A stretch of 64,000 nt of DNA from Bolinopsis microptera (lineage: Eukaryota; Ctenophora; Tentaculata; Lobata; Bolinopsidae). Made by a program: the position numbers and the translations under genes. The DNA is taken from NCBI RefSeq assembly GCF_026151205.1, contig NC_087073.1, forward strand, positions 3,679,001 to 3,743,000, given 5' to 3'. Numbering within the stretch: the stretch's first letter is position 1; each line of letters opens with the position of its first letter. The notes under the pieces are model-generated. The model made no database searches. It saw nothing but the letters and a program-made list of their open reading frames with translations, and was not told the origin of the DNA. Of this stretch, positions 46,787 through 57,309 are shown piece by piece.

Positions 46787-49700
46787 ATGACGTCTGGAGG
46801 TGGACCAAATCTTCAACCAAAAAACTCGAGCAACACGTTCAATACGAACAACAATCCAAAAACAAATCCACCTTTAACTTTCCCAGAACATGCAACGTGT
46901 AAAGATTGGTATGTGGTACAGCTGTCACTGAAGACTTTTGTGTATACTGGTATAGGTGTTCAAATATAGTGATAGACAATCCCACAAATTGACGGAGATG
47001 TGGAAAAATTAGGCCTCCAATTTAGTCAAGAAACTCCGTGGAGCTTTATCTATAGTGCGGTACCCTAAGTATGGATTGCTCAATAAAGAAATGTCGTGAA
47101 TCAAAATGTTAAGAGCCGTAAATAAACATCTTGTGTCGCATATTGAGATATTGTTTCCTAATTGTACATTGAGGTTTCGTTTATGCGGTCAAATTTTGAT
47201 ATTTAGAAATATATCAGAGCGACATTGACAATCTAGGTAGTTGGTATTGCAGAGGCTAACTGGTTTGAGATAGTACTGATATCGATTTCTCGTGAATTTC
47301 AACCTACAAGTACAATAATAAAACACCGATTTTCCGGCAGACTCGATGTACCAGTTGTTTCTCAGATTTCTCCTAAACTGATAATGAAAGTGTATCTAGT
47401 GTAAATCAAAACCTGTATTTACCAGGGCAATTTCCTTTCCCCTGAAAACCCTAGTAAATCGGTTTTTACTGCACTTATGAACCACTTGATGCATTAAATA
47501 TATATCTTGTTAAATTGCATTATTATTTCGCGGAAAGTCATGTTAAAGCGGATATCTTGGCGTCGGTAAAATGGCAACCGATATACATACATACATATAT
47601 ATCTCACTTTATATATATTAAGATATGCTTTAATTGCATTATTGTTGGATACGGCCATACTCGGTTGAACACACCCTGCTTATAGGTATTAGGTATTAGG
47701 TATACTACCGATCTTATCTTTACTTAGAAATTGAATACGCCTTTTTAAAGACTGATTTGGATATATTTACAATTTAGCAACAACGATCCTAATTTCCAAG
47801 AATCATCCGAAAATCCATGTCTACATAGCATAATCAATATTCATATCTATGTTACCCTTCGGCCCTCAATATGATGGAAGATCAAGTTTAAAACATAGCT
47901 TCATCGTATCTGTTTATACCTTTACTCATTTAGTGCGGCACAATCTAAATATAATCTTTCAAATGGCTTCAGAGACCGTTCAGTTCACAATTGAGATATC
48001 GTGAGAGCATTTTCTCGGTTAGGTTGATTTAATTTGTTTGAGCGAATGTGAATTAACTGTGGTAGAAATAATCTAACACATAGATTTGAAATTTACATCT
48101 TTTAAGTTCAAATATCCGCTCATGTACCGACCACTCTAAACTCAGATAATCTTTGAATTTTGTTATCACGTTTCACTTATCTGCTCGGGCCTCAGATTAG
48201 AGTGACTTTGATTTCAACAGATTTATCTGGCATTAAATCAATTCGCTCTTCTGTGAAAAAAGAATTACAACATGGTGGCTCATTCAACTAATACGAGAAC
48301 ACCAGCTGTAAATACAACAACTGATGTGTGAACATATTATATGAAATTTAATGAGATTTCACGCATCTGAAGCGGTACAAGCTGAATGTGCTGACTGACA
48401 TATATTTTGGTGTCAAATGCCATTCGACAGTTCATTGTTGCGTTTGTGTATCATTTTGCTTATCGAATTTCAAAACCACATTATGGTGTACATTTAAAAC
48501 CGACGACTTTTCCTTCGTAATCGTTCTTTGTCTTGCTGTAAAAGTGCGATATTTGTAAATCTCCGTTATTATAATATGTGAGTACAGTTTGATAAAGAAC
48601 CAATGATTTCCGGCATTCGTGTTAAAAGTAGAAACAGTTTTGCATCTTTTAAACACTTGTCAGCTTTTCAGATCATGTTTGTTAAAAGTATGTACTCTAA
48701 ATTCATAATTTATAAATTAAATAAGTATCTGTAACAACAGTTAGGTTCCTATAATTGATCAATAATTTCTCAATCTGTTCCCCCTCTCTGAAGGACGGAA
48801 GTTGTCTCCAACACAGAAGAGTATTTATATACCGCTGAGGAAGAGTTATTATATAATGTGGTGGAGACTATAACTGTTAAGGATGACGAGCCAACGTCCC
48901 AGTTATACGAGGAAACGGTCATATCTCACTCTACTGCTATACAAAACGATAGGGATCTCGTTCATAGTGACTTCAGGTTTTACTTATTTTGAGCAAACGT
49001 ACTTAATTATTTATTTACTTGAGTGATAAGAAATTTTCAAATGCTGTGATGTTCGCTTTCTTCAATTTAAATACTGCGTCAATCTACGGTAATTGAGCCA
49101 TTTTGGCTGATATCCTGATGATAACCAGGCGGAGAGAAAGCAGCAGAAGTGCCAGCCTCCCCCCACCTAGCAGACTCTACTCTGATGTGCTGATGGTGAG
49201 AGAACAGCTGGGTGAACCCACACACGTGACACACACTCCCATGAAACGCATCTCTGTCCAGGAGAGTAACTACACTCTTCACAAGGTTTGTCTGGAGGTT
49301 GGTGCGTGCACCAGGCATCATTTTCTACTTTCAATCAAACGCTTAATGAGGCACATTCGGAAATCTCGACGACTCAATATGCAAATTTGTCCCGAAGGCT
49401 TTAGCCATTATCTTTGTGTTAGGTTATATAAATATTCCGCTACCCATAAGGCATAAACTGTATGGTACTTTTGCGATGAAAAATTGAAGCCCTAAAACTG
49501 TACCTAACATCCCATATTATTATTTACTTTGAACTTTAAGTTTTGAAGTTTCTTGAAATTATCCGGTATTTCCCGCTTAAATATTTTTGCATTCTTGCAA
49601 AGCTGAAACAAATTTTGTTTTGGCGTTTCCGTATAGTATACATACGTTTCCTTATATTAATATATATATTCAATTTTTAATCTTAATTTTAATTTTCAGT

Positions 49701-52700
49701 ACGTTTTACCTAACAATATCATTTTTTAGCTAGCAGAATGGTTTCAGAGGGCATTAATGAAATGTACTATGAGCTGGTCCCAAGCTCATAGTACCATTTT
49801 ATTCTTTGTAATTTTCAATAACCCTGTCTAGTCATTGACTACTGATACAAGAAAAGACTTAATTTACCTGGTCGATGTTTTAAAAACAGAAAGAATATAA
49901 GATCTGAACTAGCCTCCATACTGTATGACTTGAATCAGTAAAATTAATGTTGAATAAAAAGAGCTTTGCGTAGAACTTAAAGTTAACTAATACTATTAAA
50001 GTAGTATAATATGATTTACGAAGGGAATTTCAGCTGTAGTACTCCATAATTAATAGAGGCTGGCTCGAAAGATTTCTCATTTCTCATGCTTAAAGCGCAT
50101 ATCGATCACAACCGTAGAAACAGTTTATGAGAAATCGTATCGCGCAGATCTGGGAGAGATCCAGAATAATTTAGTCAAGTAGTGTTGATCTTAGGCCAAA
50201 ATTTACTACATCTATAATACATATATCTTGACGTTTACAATTTCAGTTACAGAATGAGAACAGTTATCAAGATACACTGCTGCTAAATCAATGCTTACAA
50301 GGCGACTTTAATGAGGGCGACTCTAGTGAGGGCGACTCTAATGAGGTGAGACCGGGTGTTATCATTTTATATCGCTAAAAATATCACTGAGACTGAAAAG
50401 TGATAGCCTTACATTAGCCGATATTAGATATTAGATAATATCTATTACTGGAGTTAGGTAATATCTGTTTTAGTAAAGCTTTAACCACTTATCATTTTCA
50501 CAGGGACACTCCCATAACCAGCATATCCCATTATCCCTCTTCCAACACTACTTTTGTCCTCTATTTCCAGGGAAGTGAGAGTGATGAGGAACTGGAGGAT
50601 TTACCCCGGTTCAGAACCCGGCTGTCAGCGTGCGGTCCTCGAGCTAAAGAAAGTGCACGTGCCGGACGTGCCATCAGATCGGGAACTCTTAGTGGGGACG
50701 AAATTGAAATCCTGCGAAACGGTCATGAACAAGACCACGGGTACGTTAAGGGGCAAAATATTGGTATAATATTTTGGTCACCATACTAATTACGGTGTCG
50801 AAGAACTTTTAACCTGAACTCTTTTTAAGAGTTCAGCCAAAGTTTTAAACGAGAAAGTATTAATAGTAATATGATAATTTTAATACGATTTCTTTAGAAG
50901 CTTTAATTCCCAAGAGACACCAAATGATAACGCCAGCTTCATATGAAGATGTTAGGTATAGGCAAAGTTATGGCCTACACATTATCATGTTTTGAAAACC
51001 CTTCAAACTTCAAAGACAAGCGCAAACTGCCAATAAAGTCCTGAAATTTAATAATAATTTAGAAAGCTTATTCAAATATATTAATTGTAGTAAAATTACT
51101 TCCAACATGACGTCATGTTAATGCTCTTAAAAACTGTAAGTTATCTTTGAGCGTAAGTATATAATACTCATATTTTCTACCCAAATACAGTAGTCATACC
51201 GGTTAATGAGGGCGCGTTGTAAAATAGCTTAAATTTGAATAGTCTCGTCTCGATTATGTTATAAATTGGATTAGGAAATACAATTTAACTGAAACTTGTT
51301 TCAAAACACTTAAAGTATGAACGTTATATCAAAGCTGAAATATTAATTATGAATTAAAATTAAAAAGCCGTCTGAATTTTTATTTATACAGGATGTTCTT
51401 CACGACATAGTAGTACGGTATTAAACATCTGTAGGTTAATCTATAATGGAGCAATAAGCTATATTAAGCGCTCGGCTTCATTGCACATCGGTTATAATGT
51501 TCTTGCAATCAGTTCAGATATCTATATTTTTTTATATTTCTCGAAATTTCGAATATTTTGATGCAACATTCTAGGTGACATATGTGGGTGGGGTTGTTTT
51601 CGCCTGTACTAGTTTGGAAATTTCCCAAAATATTGAAGTACGAAGTAGTTTGATTTTGTTTCTTTTCTGGACTCTGAGGGACTAAATATTATGGTAAAAC
51701 TTAAATCATGATAACGAACATCTTCCTAAGAAATTCAAGATTTTATTGCTTCACAGTCAAATTGTATAGGAAATTGTTAAGATAATCTTAAACAGTTGCA
51801 TTGTGTTCACTAAGTGAATATGATTTGAGAATTATGTCATTATGACTTATGAGTCATACAGGGTGTTCAGTTTAACCTTAATTGGGCATGCTTTTATCAA
51901 TTCATCCAAGCATTTTTCTAGTTTTTACTGACAAGTTTTAGAATGACCTCTGTTGAAATCTCTATTTCGTTATCAATACAGTTCACAAATCTGATCCATT
52001 CTCATACGTCTCTTGATTCAATCCTTTTACAGTAAATCAAAACTATTTGTGCCACACCACATATTCCTACTATATAACACTCATATATAAGATCAAATTT
52101 CCACATTGTTGGCTAATCAAGCTGCTCTACACCTTCAATCCGACTAGTTCCCACAACTCATTAAGATAATATCCTTCAGCCCAACAATCAGATATTATCT
52201 ATTTCACAGGATCCCGATGCTCAACGAACTCCGCGATACCATCCCTAAGCTCACTATCACAGAACCTGGTAACTCCATGTTTTACGAAACAGCTTTCCCG
52301 CTCCACACCCCAAAATCCACTGCTAACTCCGACAATTCTTGTTACGAGAACACGGACTACTTCACCAGGATGGTTATACCCGTGGATGGTGATGATCAGA
52401 AACGGCTGACTATAAGCGTGGAACACTACACGTCAGTCCTCATTGAGGTGAATAATTCACACTTTTTTCTTGACATAATACTTATAAAACCATTATAAGT
52501 GACCCTCACAGAGGTTTCTTACGTGCGTTGATATTTCAATTTCAAATTTGATCTCTGCTTGACGTAAGGCACTTATGTCTCATAACCCACGCGGTTTCAA
52601 CAGCGTAACCGTTTAGTTGTACACCACACTATAACTTTATCATTCGCTATTTCCTAATTTTCCAGTTCCATTAACTTACAAGTGATGATTATGTCAGGAG

Positions 52701-53616
52701 GAAGGTTGTGATGATGATCCCATTTACTCGCAGCCGATTAAACCTAAAACTAAAAAGATAAGCAGGAGTGAATGCGAGGATATTCTGGTATACGTTATAC
52801 TACTATTGCCGTCTAAATGCCTATAAATTGCATGTCTGGCTCAATTAATGCATGTCAGGTCGCTTGATCATTAAGCCTAAATGGATGCTATAAAAGTCAG
52901 TGCTGATTTTGGTGCTTCCTCGAAAACGAATTTGTCATTTTAATGTTTTATGTCGGTTATTTTGTGATTGGCTAGATGGCATATATTTATTGATTTCTGG
53001 GTATCTCTATCGCTTGTTGCAGGAGAAGTGTAACGTAGGAGACTTCATGTTCCGACGAAATAAGGAGACGGTGAGTTTGTCTTTGAACTGTTTAAGATAG
53101 TAAAATACTGTGTTCATGCAATCATAAATAATTTAATGTGTTCAAGCTTAAATACGATCGCGATCGTCTAGAATGTTCTGTACATGAACACATTTAATTT
53201 CAGACCATTTTGTCAGTCAAGGTTCATACGAAGTGAGTTCTTTTCATACGACCACGAACTTTGACTTGAATCGTTTCCAAGATCTCTTTTTAAGTAACAT
53301 AATTTTAATAAACCTCAAACTTCAAAGTTATCAAAAAGAAACAAAACTTTAAAAATGTTTACAATTTATAGCTGATTGATGTTGGGTTTCAACTAAAGAT
53401 TGTTCAAACATAATCAATATTCGTTACAGAGTGAAACACATCAAGCTAGAGTTCGATAAAGACAGTGTTAAAGTCGGAAAGGAATCCTTTAACTCCCTCT
53501 CGGAAATGATAAAGTTTTACAAAACATCTGTCCCCGTTTCTCTGGTGACCGAGCCCGTTTTCCTGGTAGAAGAAATTGACTCACAAGGTTTGCCGACACA
53601 TTCTCCATTTCAGTAA
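46787..53616 (+). CDS. SH2-domain adaptor-like protein
   Basis: Well-supported exons are 48794-48976, 49129-49285, 50247-50345, 50571-50740, 52210-52447, 53023-53070, 53204-53232 (29 nt) and 53430-53616, all in phase to a stop. A first exon 46787-46908, starting MTSGGGPNLQPK and ending at donor GTATGT, fits the phase and gives about 410 residues; it is inferred. The N-terminal part has clustered acidic tyrosines (EEYLYTAEEELLYNVVE, QLYEETV), possible phosphorylation sites, then a basic proline segment (RSASLPPPSRLY) and acidic linkers. The C-terminal SH2 domain shows GDFMFRRN (the FLVR motif with its Arg), TILSVKVH, KHIKLEF and FNSLSEMIKFY. The Trp that usually opens an SH2 domain is not evident. 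SH2 domains bind phosphotyrosine. No kinase or other catalytic domain is present, so an adaptor role is inferred. The orthologue is not recognised. Confidence 0.8.
46909..48793. other. Proposed first intron of the SH2-adaptor gene
   Basis: AT-rich, with short tandem tracts (ATACATACATACATATATAT near 47583; TAGGTATTAGGTATTAGG near 47683). No exon was recognised on either strand, although the missing aminopeptidase start exon could lie here on the minus strand. Confidence 0.4.
49671..49848 (+). mobile_element. 5'-truncated copy of the retroelement 3' end
   Basis: This is the reverse complement of about 24226-24410: CAATTTTTAATCTTAATTTT, CAGTACGTTTTACCTAAC, ATTAATGAAATGTACTATG and the terminal TAGTCATTGACTACTGAT are all shared. 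Only the non-coding 3' end was inserted, as expected for truncated reverse transcription. It lies within an intron of the SH2-adaptor gene. Confidence 0.85.
50741..52209. other. SH2-adaptor intron
   Basis: This is a 1.47 kb AT-rich intron between the exons ending 50740 and starting 52210. Apart from a small TATGACTTATGAGTCATA palindrome near 51839-51856, nothing was recognised. Confidence 0.5.
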
Positions 53617-54243
53617 ATTTATAATATTCGGCTGTTTAGAGCTTGATGTCATCATTCTATTGACAATTACATCTTGTTCCCGTCTCGTAGGTCAGGGGAA
53701 ATGAATATCGTCATGAGTTACTATTTATACTCCTTCTTGGACCTGACCATGGTATTTTACTGAGAGCTAACTGTTATTCTGCTGCAATTCTGCTGCTATT
53801 CTGGTGTTCTGTGGAGGATGTGTTCAGGTGGCTGCAACTGCTGATACCCCCTTGTTACGTCCTCTCAAAACGTCGCCCAATGACCTGGGATGAAACACAA
53901 AATTAGAATCAATCACGACAACTATATAATTACTTGGTGATCCCTGGTTACCACCTGATTTATATTTCCGTAGTTGCGACAATTTGGTCTTTTGTCTGCA
54001 TATTAATTCTACCTCTAATAGCAATTGTCGAGTTGGCTCTAATTGATCACTAGAATGTCATAGTGATTTATGGTCTGATTATCGAGTTGATTTTCGAAAA
54101 TATCGGTTATTTTAAGTAACAATCAAATTTGTTCCAGATGTCTGATGGTTCCCTTATTTTTTAACAAAAATGGTCTACTTTTTCACAACTTTATAATCTT
54201 TTGTTCTAATTTATGATCTAAAATCCACTAAAGCCTATACACA

Positions 54244-54249
54244 AATAAA
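54244..54249 (+). terminator. Possible polyadenylation signal for the SH2-adaptor gene
   Basis: AATAAA occurs about 630 bp after the stop codon. It is canonical but distant, so the assignment is weak. Confidence 0.3.
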
Positions 54250-54790
54250 CTAAAGCCAGCCTTTGGTATACACTATACAGCCAAAGTTCTGTAGCTCATT
54301 ACTTGAGTCAGGACTTACGCTTTTTTGAAAAGTTTGACCACTGTGGGGGCTGGTGTTAGCATGATCGCTGGAGTTTCCTCTCCATCGCTCAACTTTCTGC
54401 TCGGCATCATCATTATAGTGTTTCTAATCCCCGTTGGGGATTGTGAGTTTGCTGGCCGTCTGAAAGAAGCATGAAATTACTTTTTAGTTATTTAACATCT
54501 GGTCGGGTGACAAGTAGAAATTGAAAGATTCAAGCAACATAAATGTAAAACTGCTTAACGTCGAATGATAGGTTGTAATTTTGTCTCGACAGTTGACGTA
54601 AGCTTGGGAATTGAGATTATATTAAATTATGCAACCTGCCACTTACTTGCCAGAGATAGCTATCCGACTCTCTGATTGACATTTCTTCAGAAGTTTCTTT
54701 TGGTTAAGCTGTAAGGTTTTCAGCGCAGGAAGCTGTCGTGGGTAGTCATGAACGTCTGTTTTCCGGGCTGACGATGGTTCGGCACGGTTA

Positions 54791-55996
54791 TCATGTGACT
54801 GGTTGGAATGTTTGTCTTTGATGTTCTCGAACGCTGGTTTTATAGTTCTGTGGTCGGTTATTAGAAAGGGTTTTGCTTGATGTGCAGTCTGACTGCTGTG
54901 CTGAGGATGACACAATAGCTGAGTTGGGCCGCGGTAACGTCCGTTTGTCAGCTGGTCTCATAGAGTGGGAAGTTTTCTCCTTGCACTTCCTCTCGTTTTC
55001 CTCATCTGAAAGATCTAGCTTTGTTTGTGAGCTTGTGCCGACCGATACTGCAGATCTAGTCTCTATTCTGCGCTTTCTGGATACTGCCAAGGTTGCTTCT
55101 GATTGTGTTTTTATCATTGAAGGTTTGGTCCTGCTCTGGTCTGTCGGTGAAAGTTGTACTAGTTTTCTCAGCAAGGCGTTTGTTGATAGATCTGACGGTG
55201 ATTTTATTTCTGATTTCCTGTGATTGGACGTTAATGCTGGGCTCGTGGCCTGCTTCCGTAGAGACTTTTGGCTTGGTTTTCCTTTTTCGCTTGCAAACGC
55301 ACCTATCTTACGTAAGAAATCCTCGGTTGTCAATTTGTCGGCTTGTTCATCGCAATGAGAGGTGATTCCTAGTGTTTTAGCTGCCTTGCTTGGTACCTGA
55401 ACAGCTTCAATACCCAGAGTCTTGGCTGCTTTACTTGAAACATTGGCTGGCATTGCCACAGCTTCCATTTCATGCACTCTATTTTCTCTCGGTTCTTTAT
55501 CTTTAGACTTCATTGAAAACCTTTTAGAGCCACGAAGGCCTGTCTCTGATTTTCTCCCTTTCGCATTGCTTCCACCAAATTGTTCCTTTTTCTCTTTTGT
55601 CTTCGTTCTGAACATTGGTTCATCTTGATCTATACCGAGTCTCTGAGCAGCCTTGCTAGGGCACGTCGTCGCCAGCTGATCATTAATGTTGTCGAATGAT
55701 TTGCTTTTCTGCGGAGATTCGTCGATAAAAAGCTGGTTTGACCTTGTGATGAACGTCTCGAGTTTTACGTCCGTAGAATCGAGTACTAAGGATTCACTCA
55801 AAAGATCTGGCTCGGACTGACTTCTTGGTCGTCTTCGTAACGAGCTGCCGGTTCGAGGAGAGGAATGAGGTTTGTGGGACACAACACGATTCAGCTTGTA
55901 TATTTTTGGGTTTCCCCGAAAAATCTTTTTAAATGAATCAAACACGTTTTTGGACTCGTTATCATCTTGTTGCTTCTGCTTGCGTTTGGTTGACAT
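54791..55996 (-). CDS. Unrecognised basic, low-complexity 401-residue protein with repeated SKAAxxLGI motif
   Basis: One uninterrupted frame runs from ATG (context GAAATGT) to a stop. An AG two bases before the ATG (ATTAG) could be the acceptor of a 5' UTR intron. The product is rich in Lys, Arg and Ser and looks mostly disordered. An N-terminal segment NVFDSFKKIFRG could form a short amphipathic helix. The motif SKAAQRLGI occurs near residue 114, and SKAAKTLGI near 188 and 203. LLRKLVQL and FLRKIGAF are further short helical candidates. There is no signal peptide, membrane segment or catalytic motif. The frame's length and even composition, in a region where the opposite frames are much shorter, support a real gene. 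I do not recognise the family, and additional 3' exons are possible. Confidence 0.75.
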   Translation of the reverse strand: MSTKRKQKQQDDNESKNVFDSFKKIFRGNPKIYKLNRVVSHKPHSSPRTGSSLRRRPRSQSEPDLLSESLVLDSTDVKLETFITRSNQLFIDESPQKSKSFDNINDQLATTCPSKAAQRLGIDQDEPMFRTKTKEKKEQFGGSNAKGRKSETGLRGSKRFSMKSKDKEPRENRVHEMEAVAMPANVSSKAAKTLGIEAVQVPSKAAKTLGITSHCDEQADKLTTEDFLRKIGAFASEKGKPSQKSLRKQATSPALTSNHRKSEIKSPSDLSTNALLRKLVQLSPTDQSRTKPSMIKTQSEATLAVSRKRRIETRSAVSVGTSSQTKLDLSDEENERKCKEKTSHSMRPADKRTLPRPNSAIVSSSAQQSDCTSSKTLSNNRPQNYKTSVREHQRQTFQPVT

Positions 55997-56684
55997 TTCT
56001 AATTGAAAGGTGATGAAGATTTAGTAATAGTATGCATATTTATCGTATCGCATAAATAGCGAAATATTAAAACAGGATATCTGTACCAAATACCAACATA
56101 CGAATTCTAGGTCCTGGTACAAATCTTGGTTGGGAGAACTGAGTGGCAGAGGTTTGGGTACTTAATTCCATTCATTTTCATAAGGGCTCCTAGAGACATC
56201 CTAACAACGCCCCCATATTATCACTACTGTTTTTGGATTCCAGAACATTTGCTTCGAAAGGGATCCATAACGTGACTTTACCTGCCTTCGCTACTTTGCA
56301 CTTTCTTGATGAATAAGATATTTAACTAAATTATTAAGTAAAATCACTGCCACAATTGTTGCAAAACATTTACTAGACTTAACCTGTACAAACTACTTAT
56401 GAAATCCTTAAAAATGAATACAGACTCATGTTATCAGATACAACTGAGGTCAAACTTCAAAGTCAAATCCAGCCATTCAAATTCGGCCTAAATCAATACC
56501 ATCAATACCACGAGAAGGACCATAAGGATTCTATAAAACTTTGATCTCTACCTAATGACGTACGTCCAACAAAGAAAACAACTGAAAAGCAATATTTATA
56601 GCAGCTGACATCAGCTGTGCCACGAATACTGAATATGCAGTACATAACGGGGAGCATGGCTGGACAAGCAGAAGCAGAAATCAC

Positions 56685-56907
56685 AGAGCTGCACAGCAAT
56701 GACAGCAGAACTGCACAGCAATGACAGCAGAGCTGCACAGCAATGACAGCAGTGCTGTACAGCAATGACAGCAATGCTGCACAGCAGTGACAGCAATGCT
56801 GCACAGCAGTGACAGCAATGCTGCACAGCAGTGACAGCAATGCTGCACAGCAATGACAGCAATGCTGCACAGCGGTGACAGCGGTGCTGCACAGCGGTGA
56901 CAGCGTT
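56685..56907. repeat. 22-bp minisatellite GCTGCACAGCARTGACAGCA(A/G)
   Basis: About ten units of 22 bp. Because 22 is not a multiple of three, all three minus-strand frames show the same Cys/Leu-rich repeat peptide, which marks them as artefacts. Confidence 0.95.
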
Positions 56908-56999
56908 GCTGCAAGGCATTACACAACACTTGCTAACAGTAACCAACAGGGGTGCTGCAAGGCATTACACAACACTTGCTAACAGTAACCAACAGGGGT
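56908..56999. repeat. Tandem duplication of about 45 bp
   Basis: The segment GCTGCAAGGCATTACACAAC through AACCAACAGGGGT occurs twice head to tail, directly after the 22-bp minisatellite, and starts with the same GCTGCA. Confidence 0.9.
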
Positions 57000-57143
57000 T
57001 CTCTATACAGTTGGCCGGCCTTGTAACCAGAGCTTAAATTTATTAGGAAAGCTACTGAATCGTATTCGTGCCACTTGGGCGACTCCTGGCAGTAGAGGAG
57101 ATCTGGGCGGGCTAGTTATCTGATACAAACATGTGGAGAGTGA

Positions 57144-57162
57144 GGAGAGAGAGAGAGAGAGA
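57144..57162. repeat. GA microsatellite
   Basis: A run of about nine GA dinucleotides. Confidence 0.9.
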
Positions 57163-57309
57163 GTGTAAGGTCTCTGAGCTTATGACGTCACGTAAACCCT
57201 CTGTCTGGTTCATATTTCGGTTAATCAGCTTCCGAAAACAATGGAAACCATGAGGGAAGTTAATTACCAATTCTATTGTCAGACTTTTGTTCTTTTTGTA
57301 AATTAGCAT

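Noticed and set aside
56502-56946. Cys/Leu-rich minus-strand frames
   Set aside because: The same peptide appears in all frames of a 22-bp minisatellite; there is no gene context.
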